From: an uncultured Christensenella sp.
GTDB taxonomy: Bacteria > Bacillota > Clostridia > Christensenellales > Borkfalkiaceae
Assembly: GCA_910587015.1 (NCBI GenBank)
Contig: CAJUME010000018.1
Coordinates: 1 to 36,466 of the forward strand
DNA: 36,466 nt
Reading direction: 5' to 3'
Shown: piece after piece, positions 1 to 7,780 of the stretch
Layout of the letters: every line of letters begins with the position of its first letter
Numbering within the stretch: the stretch's first letter is position 1
Made by a program: the position numbers and the translations under genes
Notes under the pieces: generated by a model
Told to the model about the DNA's origin: nothing
Databases searched by the model: none
What the model saw: only the letters and a program-made list of their open reading frames with translations

Positions 1-1159
1 ATGCAACGCTGTCGGCGGGCATATTGTGCGGAAGATAGCCGTTATCGGGGTCGCCGTCAAAGGCAAACAGCACGATTTTCATTCCGGGGAAGCCCGCGGC
101 AAGCCGCAGCTTTTCCACGTCATCGTCCATAAAGCCCAAATCCTCTGCAATCATAGGGATATTGCCAAGCTTTTCGCGCACCTTTAAAAACAGCTTTGCC
201 TTGGGGCCGTTTAACCATTCGCCCGTTTCGGCTGTTTCAGCATCGGCGGGAATGGCATAATATCTGTCAAGACCGCGGAAATGGTCGATACGTATAACAT
301 CGTACAGCTCCGCCGACTTTTTAATGCGCTGTATCCACCACGAATAGCCGTCCTCTTCCATTTTTTCCCAGTCGTAAAGAGGATTGCCCCACAGCTGACC
401 CGTCTTGCAGAAGTAATCGGGCGGAACGCCCGCAACGCGGACGGGGTTCATATCCTCGTCAAGCTGGAACAGCTCGGGATGCGCCCAAACGTCGGCGCTG
501 TCGTATGCAACGTAAAGCGGAATGTCGCCGATAAATTTAATGCCGAGCGAATTGACGTAGGCTTTAAGCTTATTCCACTGCTTTATAAACTGAAACTGCA
601 AAAACTGCCAGAAAAGATAGTCGGTATCATATACCTCTTGTCTGAAATTGTTCACCGCCTCGTTGCCGTAAGCACGGTACTCTGCGGGAAAATTCAGAAC
701 CGAGCCGTCATATTTTTCGCACAGCGACATAAACAACGCGTATGCGTCGAATTCGCCGCCGTCAACGAAGGCTTTAAACTCCTCATTGTCCTTATCGAAG
801 CGGGAAAAGGCAAGCTTTAAGGTTTGATAGCGGGTATCGTACAGCTGTTGATAGCTTACATCGCCTTCGGGAAGAACGCAGTCCTCAAGCTCGTCCGCGG
901 TGAGCAGACCTTGCACTGCCAGGGCTTCGAGGTCGATAAAATAGGGGTTGCCGGAATTACAGCAAACGGACGAATACGGACTGTCGCCGTAGCCCGTCTG
1001 CACAAGCGGAAGAATCTGCCAGTATTTGACGTGCGCGTGCTTTAAAAAGTCTGCAAACCGATACGCTTCTTTACCGAGCGAGCCTATGCCGTACCTGCCC
1101 CAAAGGGAAGAAATATGGCAAAGCACGCCCGCCGCGCGCCCTGTATTGTTGTTTTGCAT
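1..1159 (-). CDS. malQ: 4-alpha-glucanotransferase (amylomaltase), 3' end outside window
   Basis: GH77 amylomaltase moves alpha-1,4-glucan segments between maltodextrins in cytoplasmic glycogen/maltodextrin metabolism. The frame is open from the ATG at 1159 to the window edge, about 386 residues, so the C-terminal part is missing. Visible family blocks are HISSLWGRYGIGSLG near the N-terminus, YWQILPL followed by GYGDSPYSS, GDIPLYVAYDSADVW, and RIDHFRG holding the nucleophilic Asp. IAEDLG, holding the acid/base Glu, lies close to position 130. The third catalytic Asp, expected in a THDN-type motif, should lie just beyond position 1. The start has a purine-rich GGGG stretch 8-11 bases upstream. 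It lies 25 bp after dapL and is probably the last gene of a pyrG-dapL-malQ transcript. Identification is firm. Confidence 0.93.
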   Translation of the reverse strand, partial: MQNNNTGRAAGVLCHISSLWGRYGIGSLGKEAYRFADFLKHAHVKYWQILPLVQTGYGDSPYSSVCCNSGNPYFIDLEALAVQGLLTADELEDCVLPEGDVSYQQLYDTRYQTLKLAFSRFDKDNEEFKAFVDGGEFDAYALFMSLCEKYDGSVLNFPAEYRAYGNEAVNNFRQEVYDTDYLFWQFLQFQFIKQWNKLKAYVNSLGIKFIGDIPLYVAYDSADVWAHPELFQLDEDMNPVRVAGVPPDYFCKTGQLWGNPLYDWEKMEEDGYSWWIQRIKKSAELYDVIRIDHFRGLDRYYAIPADAETAETGEWLNGPKAKLFLKVREKLGNIPMIAEDLGFMDDDVEKLRLAAGFPGMKIVLFAFDGDPDNGYLPHNMPADSVA

Positions 1160-1184
1160 AATTTTACCCCGAAGTTTTTCCGTG

Positions 1185-2369
1185 TTATTTTTTAAGAATG
1201 CTTTTAATGCGCGCAACCGCCTCGCGGGTGTTAGCCTCGCTGCCGAACGCCGTAAGACGGAAATAGCCCTCTCCGTTATTACCGAAGCCCGCACCGGGGG
1301 TGCCGACAACCTGCGCATTGTTAAGGAGGAAATCAAAAAACTGCCAGCTTTTCATGCCATCGGGGCATTTAAGCCAGATGTATGGCGAGTTTTTGCCGCC
1401 CGTGTACCAAATTCCAAGCCCGTCCATGCACTGCGCAATGATTTTTGCGTTGTTTTTATAATAGCTTAAATTGTGCGCAATTTCTTTTCTGCCTTGCTCG
1501 CTGAAAACCGCCGCCGCGCCCTTCTGGACAATGTACGGCACGCCGTTGAACTTGGTAGCCTGACGCCTCAGCCACATTTTATTTGCGGAAAAGCCGTCCT
1601 TTTCAAGCGCCTTGGGCACCACTGTATAGCCGCAGCGCGTGCCCGTAAAGCCTGCTATTTTGGAAAACGAGCAGAACTCTATCGCGCATTTTTCCGCGCC
1701 CTCTATCTGAAAGACCGAGCGCGCGAGCTTGTCGTCCTCTATAAAGCATTCATAAGCGGCATCGAACAATATTACGGCGTTCTTTTTCAGCGCGTAATCC
1801 ACCCACTCCTTAAGCTGAGCTTTTGTATAAGCCGCGCCCGTGGGATTGTTTGGAGAGCAGATATAAATTATATCCGCATTAACCGTATAGTCGGGCATGG
1901 GCAGAAAGCCGTTTTCGCCGTTTGCGTTTGCAAAAATAATTTTTCTGCCCGCCATAAGGTTGGTATCCACATACACGGGATACACGGGGTCGGGCACAAG
2001 CACGGTATTGTCCTTTGAAAATATATCAAGGATATTTCCAAGGTCGGACTTGGCTCCGTCGGATACGAAAATTTCGTCCAAAGCAAGCTCTACGCCGTAT
2101 GCTTTATAATAATTTTGGATACTTTCACGCAGAAATTCATAGCCCTCGTACGGGCCGTAGCCCTTGAAGGTTTCCGCTTTGGACATATCCTCCGCGCCAT
2201 CATGCAAGGCCTTTATAACCTCGGGCACGAGCGGCAGAGTTACGTCGCCTATGCCGAGCTTTATAATTTTTTTGTCGGGGTGGGCCTTGGAATATTCCGC
2301 CGCGCGCTTCGCAACCTCGGCAAACAGATAATTTTCCGCTATATCGTTAAAATTTGAATTGAATTGCAT
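1185..2369 (-). CDS. dapL: LL-diaminopimelate aminotransferase
   Basis: A PLP-dependent class I/II aminotransferase that converts tetrahydrodipicolinate directly to LL-diaminopimelate with glutamate as amino donor, bypassing the succinylase and acetylase branches of lysine and peptidoglycan-precursor synthesis. The 394 residues match the family length. Seen: KLGIGDVTLPL near residue 37, YGPYEGYEFLRE at 71-82, SDGAKSDLGN at 103-112, CSPNNPTG at 171-178, FDAAYECFI around 202-210, and SFSKIAGFTGTRCGY with Lys237 as the PLP lysine. KSDLGN and SFSKIAGFTGTR are typical of DapL rather than of general aspartate aminotransferases. The start is 2 bp after the pyrG stop, so the two are co-transcribed. 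dapF, the next enzyme of the pathway, is 4.6 kb away on the same strand in another unit. Confidence 0.93.
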   Translation of the reverse strand: MQFNSNFNDIAENYLFAEVAKRAAEYSKAHPDKKIIKLGIGDVTLPLVPEVIKALHDGAEDMSKAETFKGYGPYEGYEFLRESIQNYYKAYGVELALDEIFVSDGAKSDLGNILDIFSKDNTVLVPDPVYPVYVDTNLMAGRKIIFANANGENGFLPMPDYTVNADIIYICSPNNPTGAAYTKAQLKEWVDYALKKNAVILFDAAYECFIEDDKLARSVFQIEGAEKCAIEFCSFSKIAGFTGTRCGYTVVPKALEKDGFSANKMWLRRQATKFNGVPYIVQKGAAAVFSEQGRKEIAHNLSYYKNNAKIIAQCMDGLGIWYTGGKNSPYIWLKCPDGMKSWQFFDFLLNNAQVVGTPGAGFGNNGEGYFRLTAFGSEANTREAVARIKSILKK

Positions 2370-2371
2370 TG

Positions 2372-3985
2372 TTAACCCTTTTTGCTTTTACCCGCCATAT
2401 ATTTTACGGAGGCCTTTATAAACTCGCGGAACACGGGGTGCGCCGCCTGCGGACGGGACTTAAATTCGGGGTGGAACTGCACGCCGATATAAAAATCGTT
2501 TGCGGGAATTTCCACCGCCTCTACAAGCGTGCCATCGGGCGAGGTGCCCGCAATTACCATGCCTGCCTTTGCAATCTCGTCACGGAAATCGTTATTGAAT
2601 TCGTATCTGTGACGGTGACGTTCGGAAACGGGGCCCGAGCCGTAGGCGCTCTTCATAATATCGCCGAGACAAAGGCAGGGATAAGCGCCGCGCCTTAACG
2701 TGCCGCCCATTTTTTTACCCTGATAGTCGGGCATAATGTCTATTACGCAATGCTTTGAATCGGGGTTGAACTCGCTTGAATTTGCGTCCGCATGCTTTAA
2801 CACGTTGCGGGCGTATTCGATAACCGCCGTCTGCATGCCGAGGCATATGCCGAAATAGGGCACGTTGTTTACCCTTGCATACTCCGCGCATAAAATCATA
2901 CCCTCTATGCCGCGTCCGCCGAAGCCGCCGGGGACGATTATGCCGTCAACCTCTTTAAGTGTCTTTTTAACATTGTCCTTGGTAAGCTCTTCGGTGTCAA
3001 CCCATTTGATTTCTACCTTCGCCGCGTTTTCGTAGCCCGCATGCGCAAGCGCCTCGGCAACGGAGAGGTATGCGTCGTGCAGTTGAACGTATTTTCCGCA
3101 CAGCGCAATTTTTACCGTTTTGTCGCGTGCGGCAATGCGCCCGAGCATTTTATTCCATTCGGTAAGGTCTATAACTCTGGGGTCAAGCTTCAAGCGCTTG
3201 CAGACGATTTCGGAAAAACGGCTTTCTTCAAGCATAATAGGGCACTGATAAAGCACGGGCAGCGTCATATTTTCGATACAGCACTCGGGTTCTACATTGC
3301 AGAACATTGCAATTTTTGCGCGCACGTCCGCGGGCATAGGCTTATCCACACGCGCGATAATAATATCGGGGTTGATGCCCATTCCCTGCAATTCCTTTAC
3401 AGAGTGCTGCGTAGGCTTGGACTTGAACTCCTCCGAGCCCGAGATATAGGGCACGAGGGTAACGTGAATAAAGCAACAATTATCTCTGCCGACCTCGCGC
3501 GCGACCTGACGGATAGCCTCGATAAACGGCTGGCTTTCGATATCGCCGATTGTGCCGCCGATTTCAGTAATGACTACGTCCGCGGCAGATGTCTTGCCAA
3601 CGTTGTATATAAAGGTCTTAATTTCATTTGTGACGTGGGGAATGACCTGAACGGTCTGACCGAGATATTCGCCGTTGCGCTCCTTATTCAAAACGTTCCA
3701 GTAAACCTTGCCCGTGGTAAGGTTGGAGTATTCGTTTAAATTTTCGTCAATAAAACGCTCGTAATGGCCCAAATCGAGGTCGGTTTCGGCGCCGTCCTCG
3801 GTTACGAAAACCTCGCCGTGCTGATAAGGGCTCATAGTGCCGGGGTCGATATTGATATAAGGGTCAAGCTTTTGCGAGGCGACCTTGTAGCCTCTGCATT
3901 TTAAAAGTCTGCCCAGCGAAGCCGCCGTAATGCCCTTGCCCAAGCCCGAAACAACACCGCCTGTAACGAAAATATACTTTGTCAT
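2372..3985 (-). CDS. pyrG: CTP synthase (glutamine-hydrolysing)
   Basis: Makes CTP from UTP, ATP and glutamine in the cytoplasm. The 537 residues have normal two-domain order. The N-terminal synthetase domain starts with the P-loop GGVVSGLGKGI (9-19) and continues with KLDPYINIDPGTMSPYQHGEV and EIGGTIGDIES. The C-terminal class I glutamine amidotransferase domain (about 290-537) has GGFGGRG, the nucleophile in FGICLGMQ (Cys381) and the His505/Glu507 pair in VQFHPEF. A GGAGAG ribosome binding site lies about 5 bases before the ATG. A sigma-A promoter precedes it. I do not see the initial GGGC run used by the Bacillus CTP-sensing attenuator. First gene of the unit with dapL and malQ. Confidence 0.97.
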   Translation of the reverse strand: MTKYIFVTGGVVSGLGKGITAASLGRLLKCRGYKVASQKLDPYINIDPGTMSPYQHGEVFVTEDGAETDLDLGHYERFIDENLNEYSNLTTGKVYWNVLNKERNGEYLGQTVQVIPHVTNEIKTFIYNVGKTSAADVVITEIGGTIGDIESQPFIEAIRQVAREVGRDNCCFIHVTLVPYISGSEEFKSKPTQHSVKELQGMGINPDIIIARVDKPMPADVRAKIAMFCNVEPECCIENMTLPVLYQCPIMLEESRFSEIVCKRLKLDPRVIDLTEWNKMLGRIAARDKTVKIALCGKYVQLHDAYLSVAEALAHAGYENAAKVEIKWVDTEELTKDNVKKTLKEVDGIIVPGGFGGRGIEGMILCAEYARVNNVPYFGICLGMQTAVIEYARNVLKHADANSSEFNPDSKHCVIDIMPDYQGKKMGGTLRRGAYPCLCLGDIMKSAYGSGPVSERHRHRYEFNNDFRDEIAKAGMVIAGTSPDGTLVEAVEIPANDFYIGVQFHPEFKSRPQAAHPVFREFIKASVKYMAGKSKKG

Positions 3986-4033
3986 AATACTCTCCGAAAT
4001 TTCCTTTATGCTTTAAGTAAAATAATCCTTGCT

Positions 4034-4062
4034 ATTATATCATAAAGGCGGTGAAATTGCAA
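4034..4062 (-). promoter_or_regulatory. sigma-A promoter of pyrG, inside the upstream terminator
   Basis: On the minus strand, TTGCAA (4057-4062) and TATAAT (4034-4039) are separated by exactly 17 bp. The -35 box occupies the loop of the terminator hairpin at 4044-4077, and the stem's 3' arm fills the spacer. Transcription would start near 4027, giving a leader of about 40 bases before the pyrG ATG. Confidence 0.8.
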
Positions 4063-4077
4063 GATTTCACCGCCTTT
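4044..4077 (-). terminator. intrinsic terminator after the cysteine peptidase gene
   Basis: A perfect 14-bp stem (4044-4057 with 4064-4077) with a 6-base loop. Read on the minus strand the stem ends in CCGCCTTT followed by ATGATATAAT, so the U-tract is short. Read on the plus strand it is followed by a longer ATTTTTT run. It sits 23 bp after the stop codon of the 4100-5407 gene. Confidence 0.75.
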
Positions 4078-4099
4078 ATTTTTGCTATAAATTCTTATA

Positions 4100-5407
4100 T
4101 CAATTATCGGGTCTTACTATAGGAATAACCTCACCCTCTTTTAACTGTCTGACATAAAAACAATATATACATTGCACATATTGACTGAAGTCACCCGCAA
4201 TATTATAAGCAGTCCATATATGCTGTTCTATTTTACTTGCTTTACAAGCACAACTATGCATATGCAACGCTTGACTTTTAGATTTATACTCTGAATAATT
4301 ATGTAATTCTGTTCGAGCATCATAACAACTACAGTATGCAATATGGTTATTATTATCTACCTTTTCATATCTGAAATCAAAATTATGATATGTTTTCTTA
4401 TATGTTACGATGTCGTGACTGCAATAGCAGTATGTTTTAGTACCATCTTGATTTTTAACAACATAATTGTTGTTATGACTATGATTAAAATTAAACTTTA
4501 AAACCATTGCGGAATGATAGCGATTAAATTTATTACTAATTTTATAAAATGAATATTTAGAGGAATTAGTCCATCCCATATTACCGTACAAGTCATCATT
4601 TTCAAGATGATATGCTATAAAAGCATGACTGGAACTTTTATCATTAGAATTATCTGCACCAACTAAAACGGGATAGCCTTGTTTTACATGTTCTTTTATA
4701 AAATCTTCAACAGCATTACTATCACTATCACTAATTATAAAATTAACACTATAATCAATACCTACTTGCAACCCTTTTATTTCTTTTAAGTAGGCTTGCA
4801 AAATTTTATTCCTGTTGCTTAATGTGGTACCGCAAGGAAACATATCATCATATTGATAAAAACCTAAGCTTGCTCCTATAGTTATTAATTTTGCATGCAA
4901 AGAAGGTTTACTTTCGTTGTTTGCCTTTATTTGCATTTCATTTAAGTATGATTTGTTTGATAAAAGTTGCCCAAATAATATATTATCATTATAAATCCCC
5001 GGAGAATTTTTCCTTGAATTCATATTACTATCCGTACATTGAGAAACACAATCATATTTTTCCGGTATAATACTATCATCCAAATATGTATCATAATAAG
5101 ATAAAAGCATACCTAAAGCAACATATCCGCAAGACCCTTTAATATTTTCTCCCATATTATCTTTCAAATTTCTAAAATATGCTTCCAAAAAAGAATTATA
5201 TTCTACACCATCATTTATTTGAGTATTTATTGCAGTTTTTGTTGACAAATCTTCATCTTCTTCTATTGGCTTTAACATATAATCGACAACTTCATTACTT
5301 TTATCAATAAAACCCAGTAACTGTACAGATAACTGTTTTATTATAAATATAAATAATATTGAACCAACAAAAAGCATAAATAAGCTTATCTTAATTTTAA
5401 TTTTCAT
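4100..5407 (-). CDS. membrane-anchored papain-like (C39-type) cysteine peptidase with Cys/His-rich tail
   Basis: 435 residues. One N-terminal hydrophobic segment (about 7-27) after a Lys-rich start suggests a signal anchor, with the rest outside the membrane. GSCGYVALGMLLSYYDTY places a nucleophile at Cys93. SHAFIAYH gives His261 and YGNMGW gives Asn276, the order expected of a papain-fold peptidase such as the C39-like group. From about 326 on, three short modules of the type H-x-[FYW]...C-x-C or C-x2-C follow (Cys327/329, 359/361, 386/388, 413/416), probably a metal-binding or disulfide-rich surface module. The gene is much richer in A and T than the housekeeping genes on both sides, suggesting transfer. 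A strong ribosome binding site is absent. Stop-to-start spacing to the upstream lipoprotein is 20 bp, so it is probably the last gene of that unit. Substrate unknown. Confidence 0.72.
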   Translation of the reverse strand: MKIKIKISLFMLFVGSILFIFIIKQLSVQLLGFIDKSNEVVDYMLKPIEEDEDLSTKTAINTQINDGVEYNSFLEAYFRNLKDNMGENIKGSCGYVALGMLLSYYDTYLDDSIIPEKYDCVSQCTDSNMNSRKNSPGIYNDNILFGQLLSNKSYLNEMQIKANNESKPSLHAKLITIGASLGFYQYDDMFPCGTTLSNRNKILQAYLKEIKGLQVGIDYSVNFIISDSDSNAVEDFIKEHVKQGYPVLVGADNSNDKSSSHAFIAYHLENDDLYGNMGWTNSSKYSFYKISNKFNRYHSAMVLKFNFNHSHNNNYVVKNQDGTKTYCYCSHDIVTYKKTYHNFDFRYEKVDNNNHIAYCSCYDARTELHNYSEYKSKSQALHMHSCACKASKIEQHIWTAYNIAGDFSQYVQCIYCFYVRQLKEGEVIPIVRPDN

Positions 5408-5427
5408 TTTCGTTACTTTAAAAGCAT

Positions 5428-6114
5428 TTAAGCTATAATCAGATTATTTGCAAAATAATTTTCAAACCACGTTAAAGGCGTTTGTGTCGCTTCTTCGTAA
5501 TAGCACGTTCCTACGCATTCGCCGCCCGCGTACAAATTTATATACTTTGTAAAAATATATTTATCGGAATTACCGCACTGCCCGAACTCCAAAGTTATTG
5601 TATTTGAAACGGCTTTGTGTTGCGGTAAAGAAATCATCAGCATACTTAAAGAATAACGGTAATTCCCCTCCGTCACTACACCGTTATTATCGGTATTTCC
5701 GCCCAATTCGTCATCATAAATTCTGAACGCCTCTGTTATTATAGGGTTTACAATATTTTCCTGTTCGTCGCTTTCCGTAAGTATATTAAATTTCCACCCC
5801 GCTTCCCAAGGCGAAAGTTCTTTTCCGTAATCGGGATTTAATAATACAAAACTGCCTTTATACGATTTTTTAAACTCGTTTTTGTAATAACCGAGAAAAA
5901 CGTCAAACATATCGGCATCGCCGTTTTCGCCGTTATCGGTATAATCAAGCTGTTTATACTTAGCGTCTGACAAATCCTCGATTTCGAAAAAAGGCTTTAA
6001 TGCAACCTTATCCGATAAATTTATTTCAAAGGTTTGATTTTTACACCCCGCAACGAAACACAACACAAAAAGTGCAGACATTATAACGCATAGCATTATC
6101 CTAATTTTTTTCAT
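5428..6114 (-). CDS. lipoprotein of unknown function, paralogue of the next gene upstream
   Basis: 228 residues. A Lys-Lys start, hydrophobic stretch and lipobox FVAGC put the lipidated cysteine at residue 24, so it is an exported lipoprotein. I recognise no enzyme domain. The C-terminus WFENYFANNLI is almost repeated in the 6143-6790 product (WFRNYFANNLI). Both also share a [FL]EFG..G.SDKY-like block, a KY[IV]N[VL]Y[AS]G segment and a CYY/CYF motif before the end. They are tandem duplicates of one family. AAGGAG lies 8 bases before the ATG. It is 28 bp downstream of its paralogue and 20 bp upstream of the cysteine peptidase gene. A joint role with the peptidase is inference. Confidence 0.7.
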   Translation of the reverse strand: MKKIRIMLCVIMSALFVLCFVAGCKNQTFEINLSDKVALKPFFEIEDLSDAKYKQLDYTDNGENGDADMFDVFLGYYKNEFKKSYKGSFVLLNPDYGKELSPWEAGWKFNILTESDEQENIVNPIITEAFRIYDDELGGNTDNNGVVTEGNYRYSLSMLMISLPQHKAVSNTITLEFGQCGNSDKYIFTKYINLYAGGECVGTCYYEEATQTPLTWFENYFANNLIIA

Positions 6115-6142
6115 CTTTCATACTCCTTTTTTATTGTTATTT

Positions 6143-6790
6143 TTATACCCCGTCACCCCAGATTAAATTATTTGCAAAATAATTTCGGAACCATTCTTCT
6201 TCGATACTCCCTACCCCTCTGTCAAAATAGCAAGTCGCAAAGCATTTATCGCCGCTGTATACGTTTACATATTTATTGTAGCCGTAAATTTTATCCTTGC
6301 TCTTCCCGAATTCCAGCACAAAATCGCCTTTATCGTTACTTTCGGTCGGCATAATATACATACTGAAATCTAAGGAAATATTAAGCCCCGAAGGTTTATT
6401 TTGCGGAGCCCATACCCCTAATTCCTTATCGAATAAACGAAAACGCATCAACGCAAATATTTTATTGTTATCCGTTCCGCGGTATATGTCGTAAAAATGA
6501 AAATTTGCATCCCATAATTCATAGCCGTAATTTAACAGATATAAATTACTGCCGTGCAAATTGTCCCTGTAATAATTTGTAAAAACGTCTTGCTCCTCGG
6601 TGAAAATCAATTTTTCGTACCCTTTATATACATATTCGTTTTTAACGCTATCGTCAAGTTCATAATATATGACAGGCGCAGTTGCAGTATAATTTAAAGC
6701 GTCATTTTCCGCATTTTTACAGCCCGCCGCGCCAATACAGACGCCCGATACCGTAAAAAACGCTATTATAACACACACAAGCTTTTTCAT
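6143..6790 (-). CDS. lipoprotein of unknown function, paralogue of the next gene downstream
   Basis: 215 residues with lipobox GAAGC (Cys24) after a hydrophobic signal, so it is an exported lipoprotein. No domain recognised. The body contains EFGKSKDKIYGYNKYVNVYSG and ends with WFRNYFANNLI, matching the 5428-6114 protein in order and spacing, so the pair arose by duplication. It is the first gene of a three-gene AT-rich unit and has a consensus promoter directly upstream (6816-6843). A GAGGGT ribosome binding site precedes the ATG. Confidence 0.7.
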   Translation of the reverse strand: MKKLVCVIIAFFTVSGVCIGAAGCKNAENDALNYTATAPVIYYELDDSVKNEYVYKGYEKLIFTEEQDVFTNYYRDNLHGSNLYLLNYGYELWDANFHFYDIYRGTDNNKIFALMRFRLFDKELGVWAPQNKPSGLNISLDFSMYIMPTESNDKGDFVLEFGKSKDKIYGYNKYVNVYSGDKCFATCYFDRGVGSIEEEWFRNYFANNLIWGDGV

Positions 6791-6815
6791 ATTCTACTAC
6801 CCTCTATTTTCTATT

Positions 6816-6843
6816 ATTATACATTTTTTCATTAATTTGTCAA
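6816..6843 (-). promoter_or_regulatory. consensus sigma-A promoter of the lipoprotein/peptidase unit
   Basis: Minus-strand TTGACA (6838-6843), a 16-bp spacer and TATAAT (6816-6821), both hexamers perfect. Predicted start near 6809, about 20 bases before the ATG. Confidence 0.85.
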
Positions 6844-6877
6844 TATTTGAATAAGATATTTATAATTATAAAAAATT

Positions 6878-6911
6878 CCGCTGTTGGACAATAAAATTTG
6901 CCCAACAGCGG
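6878..6911 (-). terminator. intrinsic terminator of purA-dapF
   Basis: A 10-bp stem CCGCTGTTGG/CCAACAGCGG (6878-6887 with 6902-6911). On the minus strand it is followed by AATTTTTTATAA. It lies 23 bp after the dapF stop. Confidence 0.85.
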
Positions 6912-6933
6912 TTAATATTACTTTTAAAAAATT

Positions 6934-7767
6934 TTAAATTTCGATTTCGCCCGTAAAGACAAGTGAGGCGGGTCCCGTCATGTACACGGCGTCGTTGGTA
7001 TACACAATTTTCAAATCTCCACCCAGAAGAGATACTGTTATTTCCTCGCCCTTGACGCAATAGCCGTTTAAACAAGCCGCCACGGCGCACGCGCACGCGC
7101 CCGTGCCGCAGGCAAGCGTTTCTCCGCTGCCGCGCTCCCACACGCGCATTTTTAAGTGGTTATTGCCGATAACTTTAACAAATTCCGTGTTTATTCTTTC
7201 GGGAAAGGCGGGGTGGTTTTCGAACCTTCCGCCGATTTTCTCCAAATCGAGGTTATCGGGGTCGGCAAATACCACGCAGTGAGGATTGCCCATAGATACA
7301 AGCGTTACCTTGTATTGCATACCGTCAACGTCAAGCGGCGCGGATACAATTTTTTCGCCCTTAAAGATTGACGGAATTTTTTCGCCGTTTAGCACGGCCG
7401 CGCCCATATCCACCCTTGCCGAAGCGACCTTGCCGCACTCGTCCAACGTAAATTCCAGCGTTTTTATGCCCGAAAGCGTTTCTATACGGCATTTATCGCC
7501 TTTGACATAGCCCAAATCATGCGCAAGCTTACCAACGCACCTTACGCCGTTGCCGCACATTTTGCCCTCCGAGCCGTCCGCATTGAACATACGCATTCTG
7601 CAATCGGCAATATCGGATTTGCAAAGCAAAATTATACCGTCGCCGCCTATTCCGAAATGTCTGTCAGAAAGCTGTATTGCAAGCCGTTCTGGGTTTTCGA
7701 TTTCGCCGTGCATGCAGTCGAAATAAATATAATCGTTGCCGATACCGTGCATTTTATAAAACTTCAT
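6934..7767 (-). CDS. dapF: diaminopimelate epimerase
   Basis: Converts LL- to meso-diaminopimelate, the form used in peptidoglycan and lysine synthesis, by a PLP-independent two-cysteine mechanism. Seen: KMHGIGNDYIY at the N-terminus, FNADGSEGKMCGNG with the first catalytic Cys (residue 71), and ERGSGETLACGTGACA with the second (residue 220). From the ATG at 7767 the product is 277 residues, normal for the family. A GTG at 7773 in the same frame is less likely: AGGTG lies a good distance before the ATG but would overlap the GTG. It starts 13 bp after the purA stop and is co-transcribed with it. Together with dapL it completes the aminotransferase pathway. Confidence 0.95.
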   Translation of the reverse strand: MKFYKMHGIGNDYIYFDCMHGEIENPERLAIQLSDRHFGIGGDGIILLCKSDIADCRMRMFNADGSEGKMCGNGVRCVGKLAHDLGYVKGDKCRIETLSGIKTLEFTLDECGKVASARVDMGAAVLNGEKIPSIFKGEKIVSAPLDVDGMQYKVTLVSMGNPHCVVFADPDNLDLEKIGGRFENHPAFPERINTEFVKVIGNNHLKMRVWERGSGETLACGTGACACAVAACLNGYCVKGEEITVSLLGGDLKIVYTNDAVYMTGPASLVFTGEIEI

Positions 7768-7780
7768 AGTCACCTATGGC

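Noticed and set aside
281..3739. Several long plus-strand open frames across malQ, dapL and pyrG
   Set aside because: They are antisense shadows of clearly recognised minus-strand genes, lack family motifs and ribosome binding sites, and stay open only because of the codon bias of the real genes.
3986..4033. CTP-sensing reiterative-transcription attenuator in the pyrG leader
   Set aside because: The predicted transcript start lacks the GGGC run, and no leader terminator lies between the start and the ATG.
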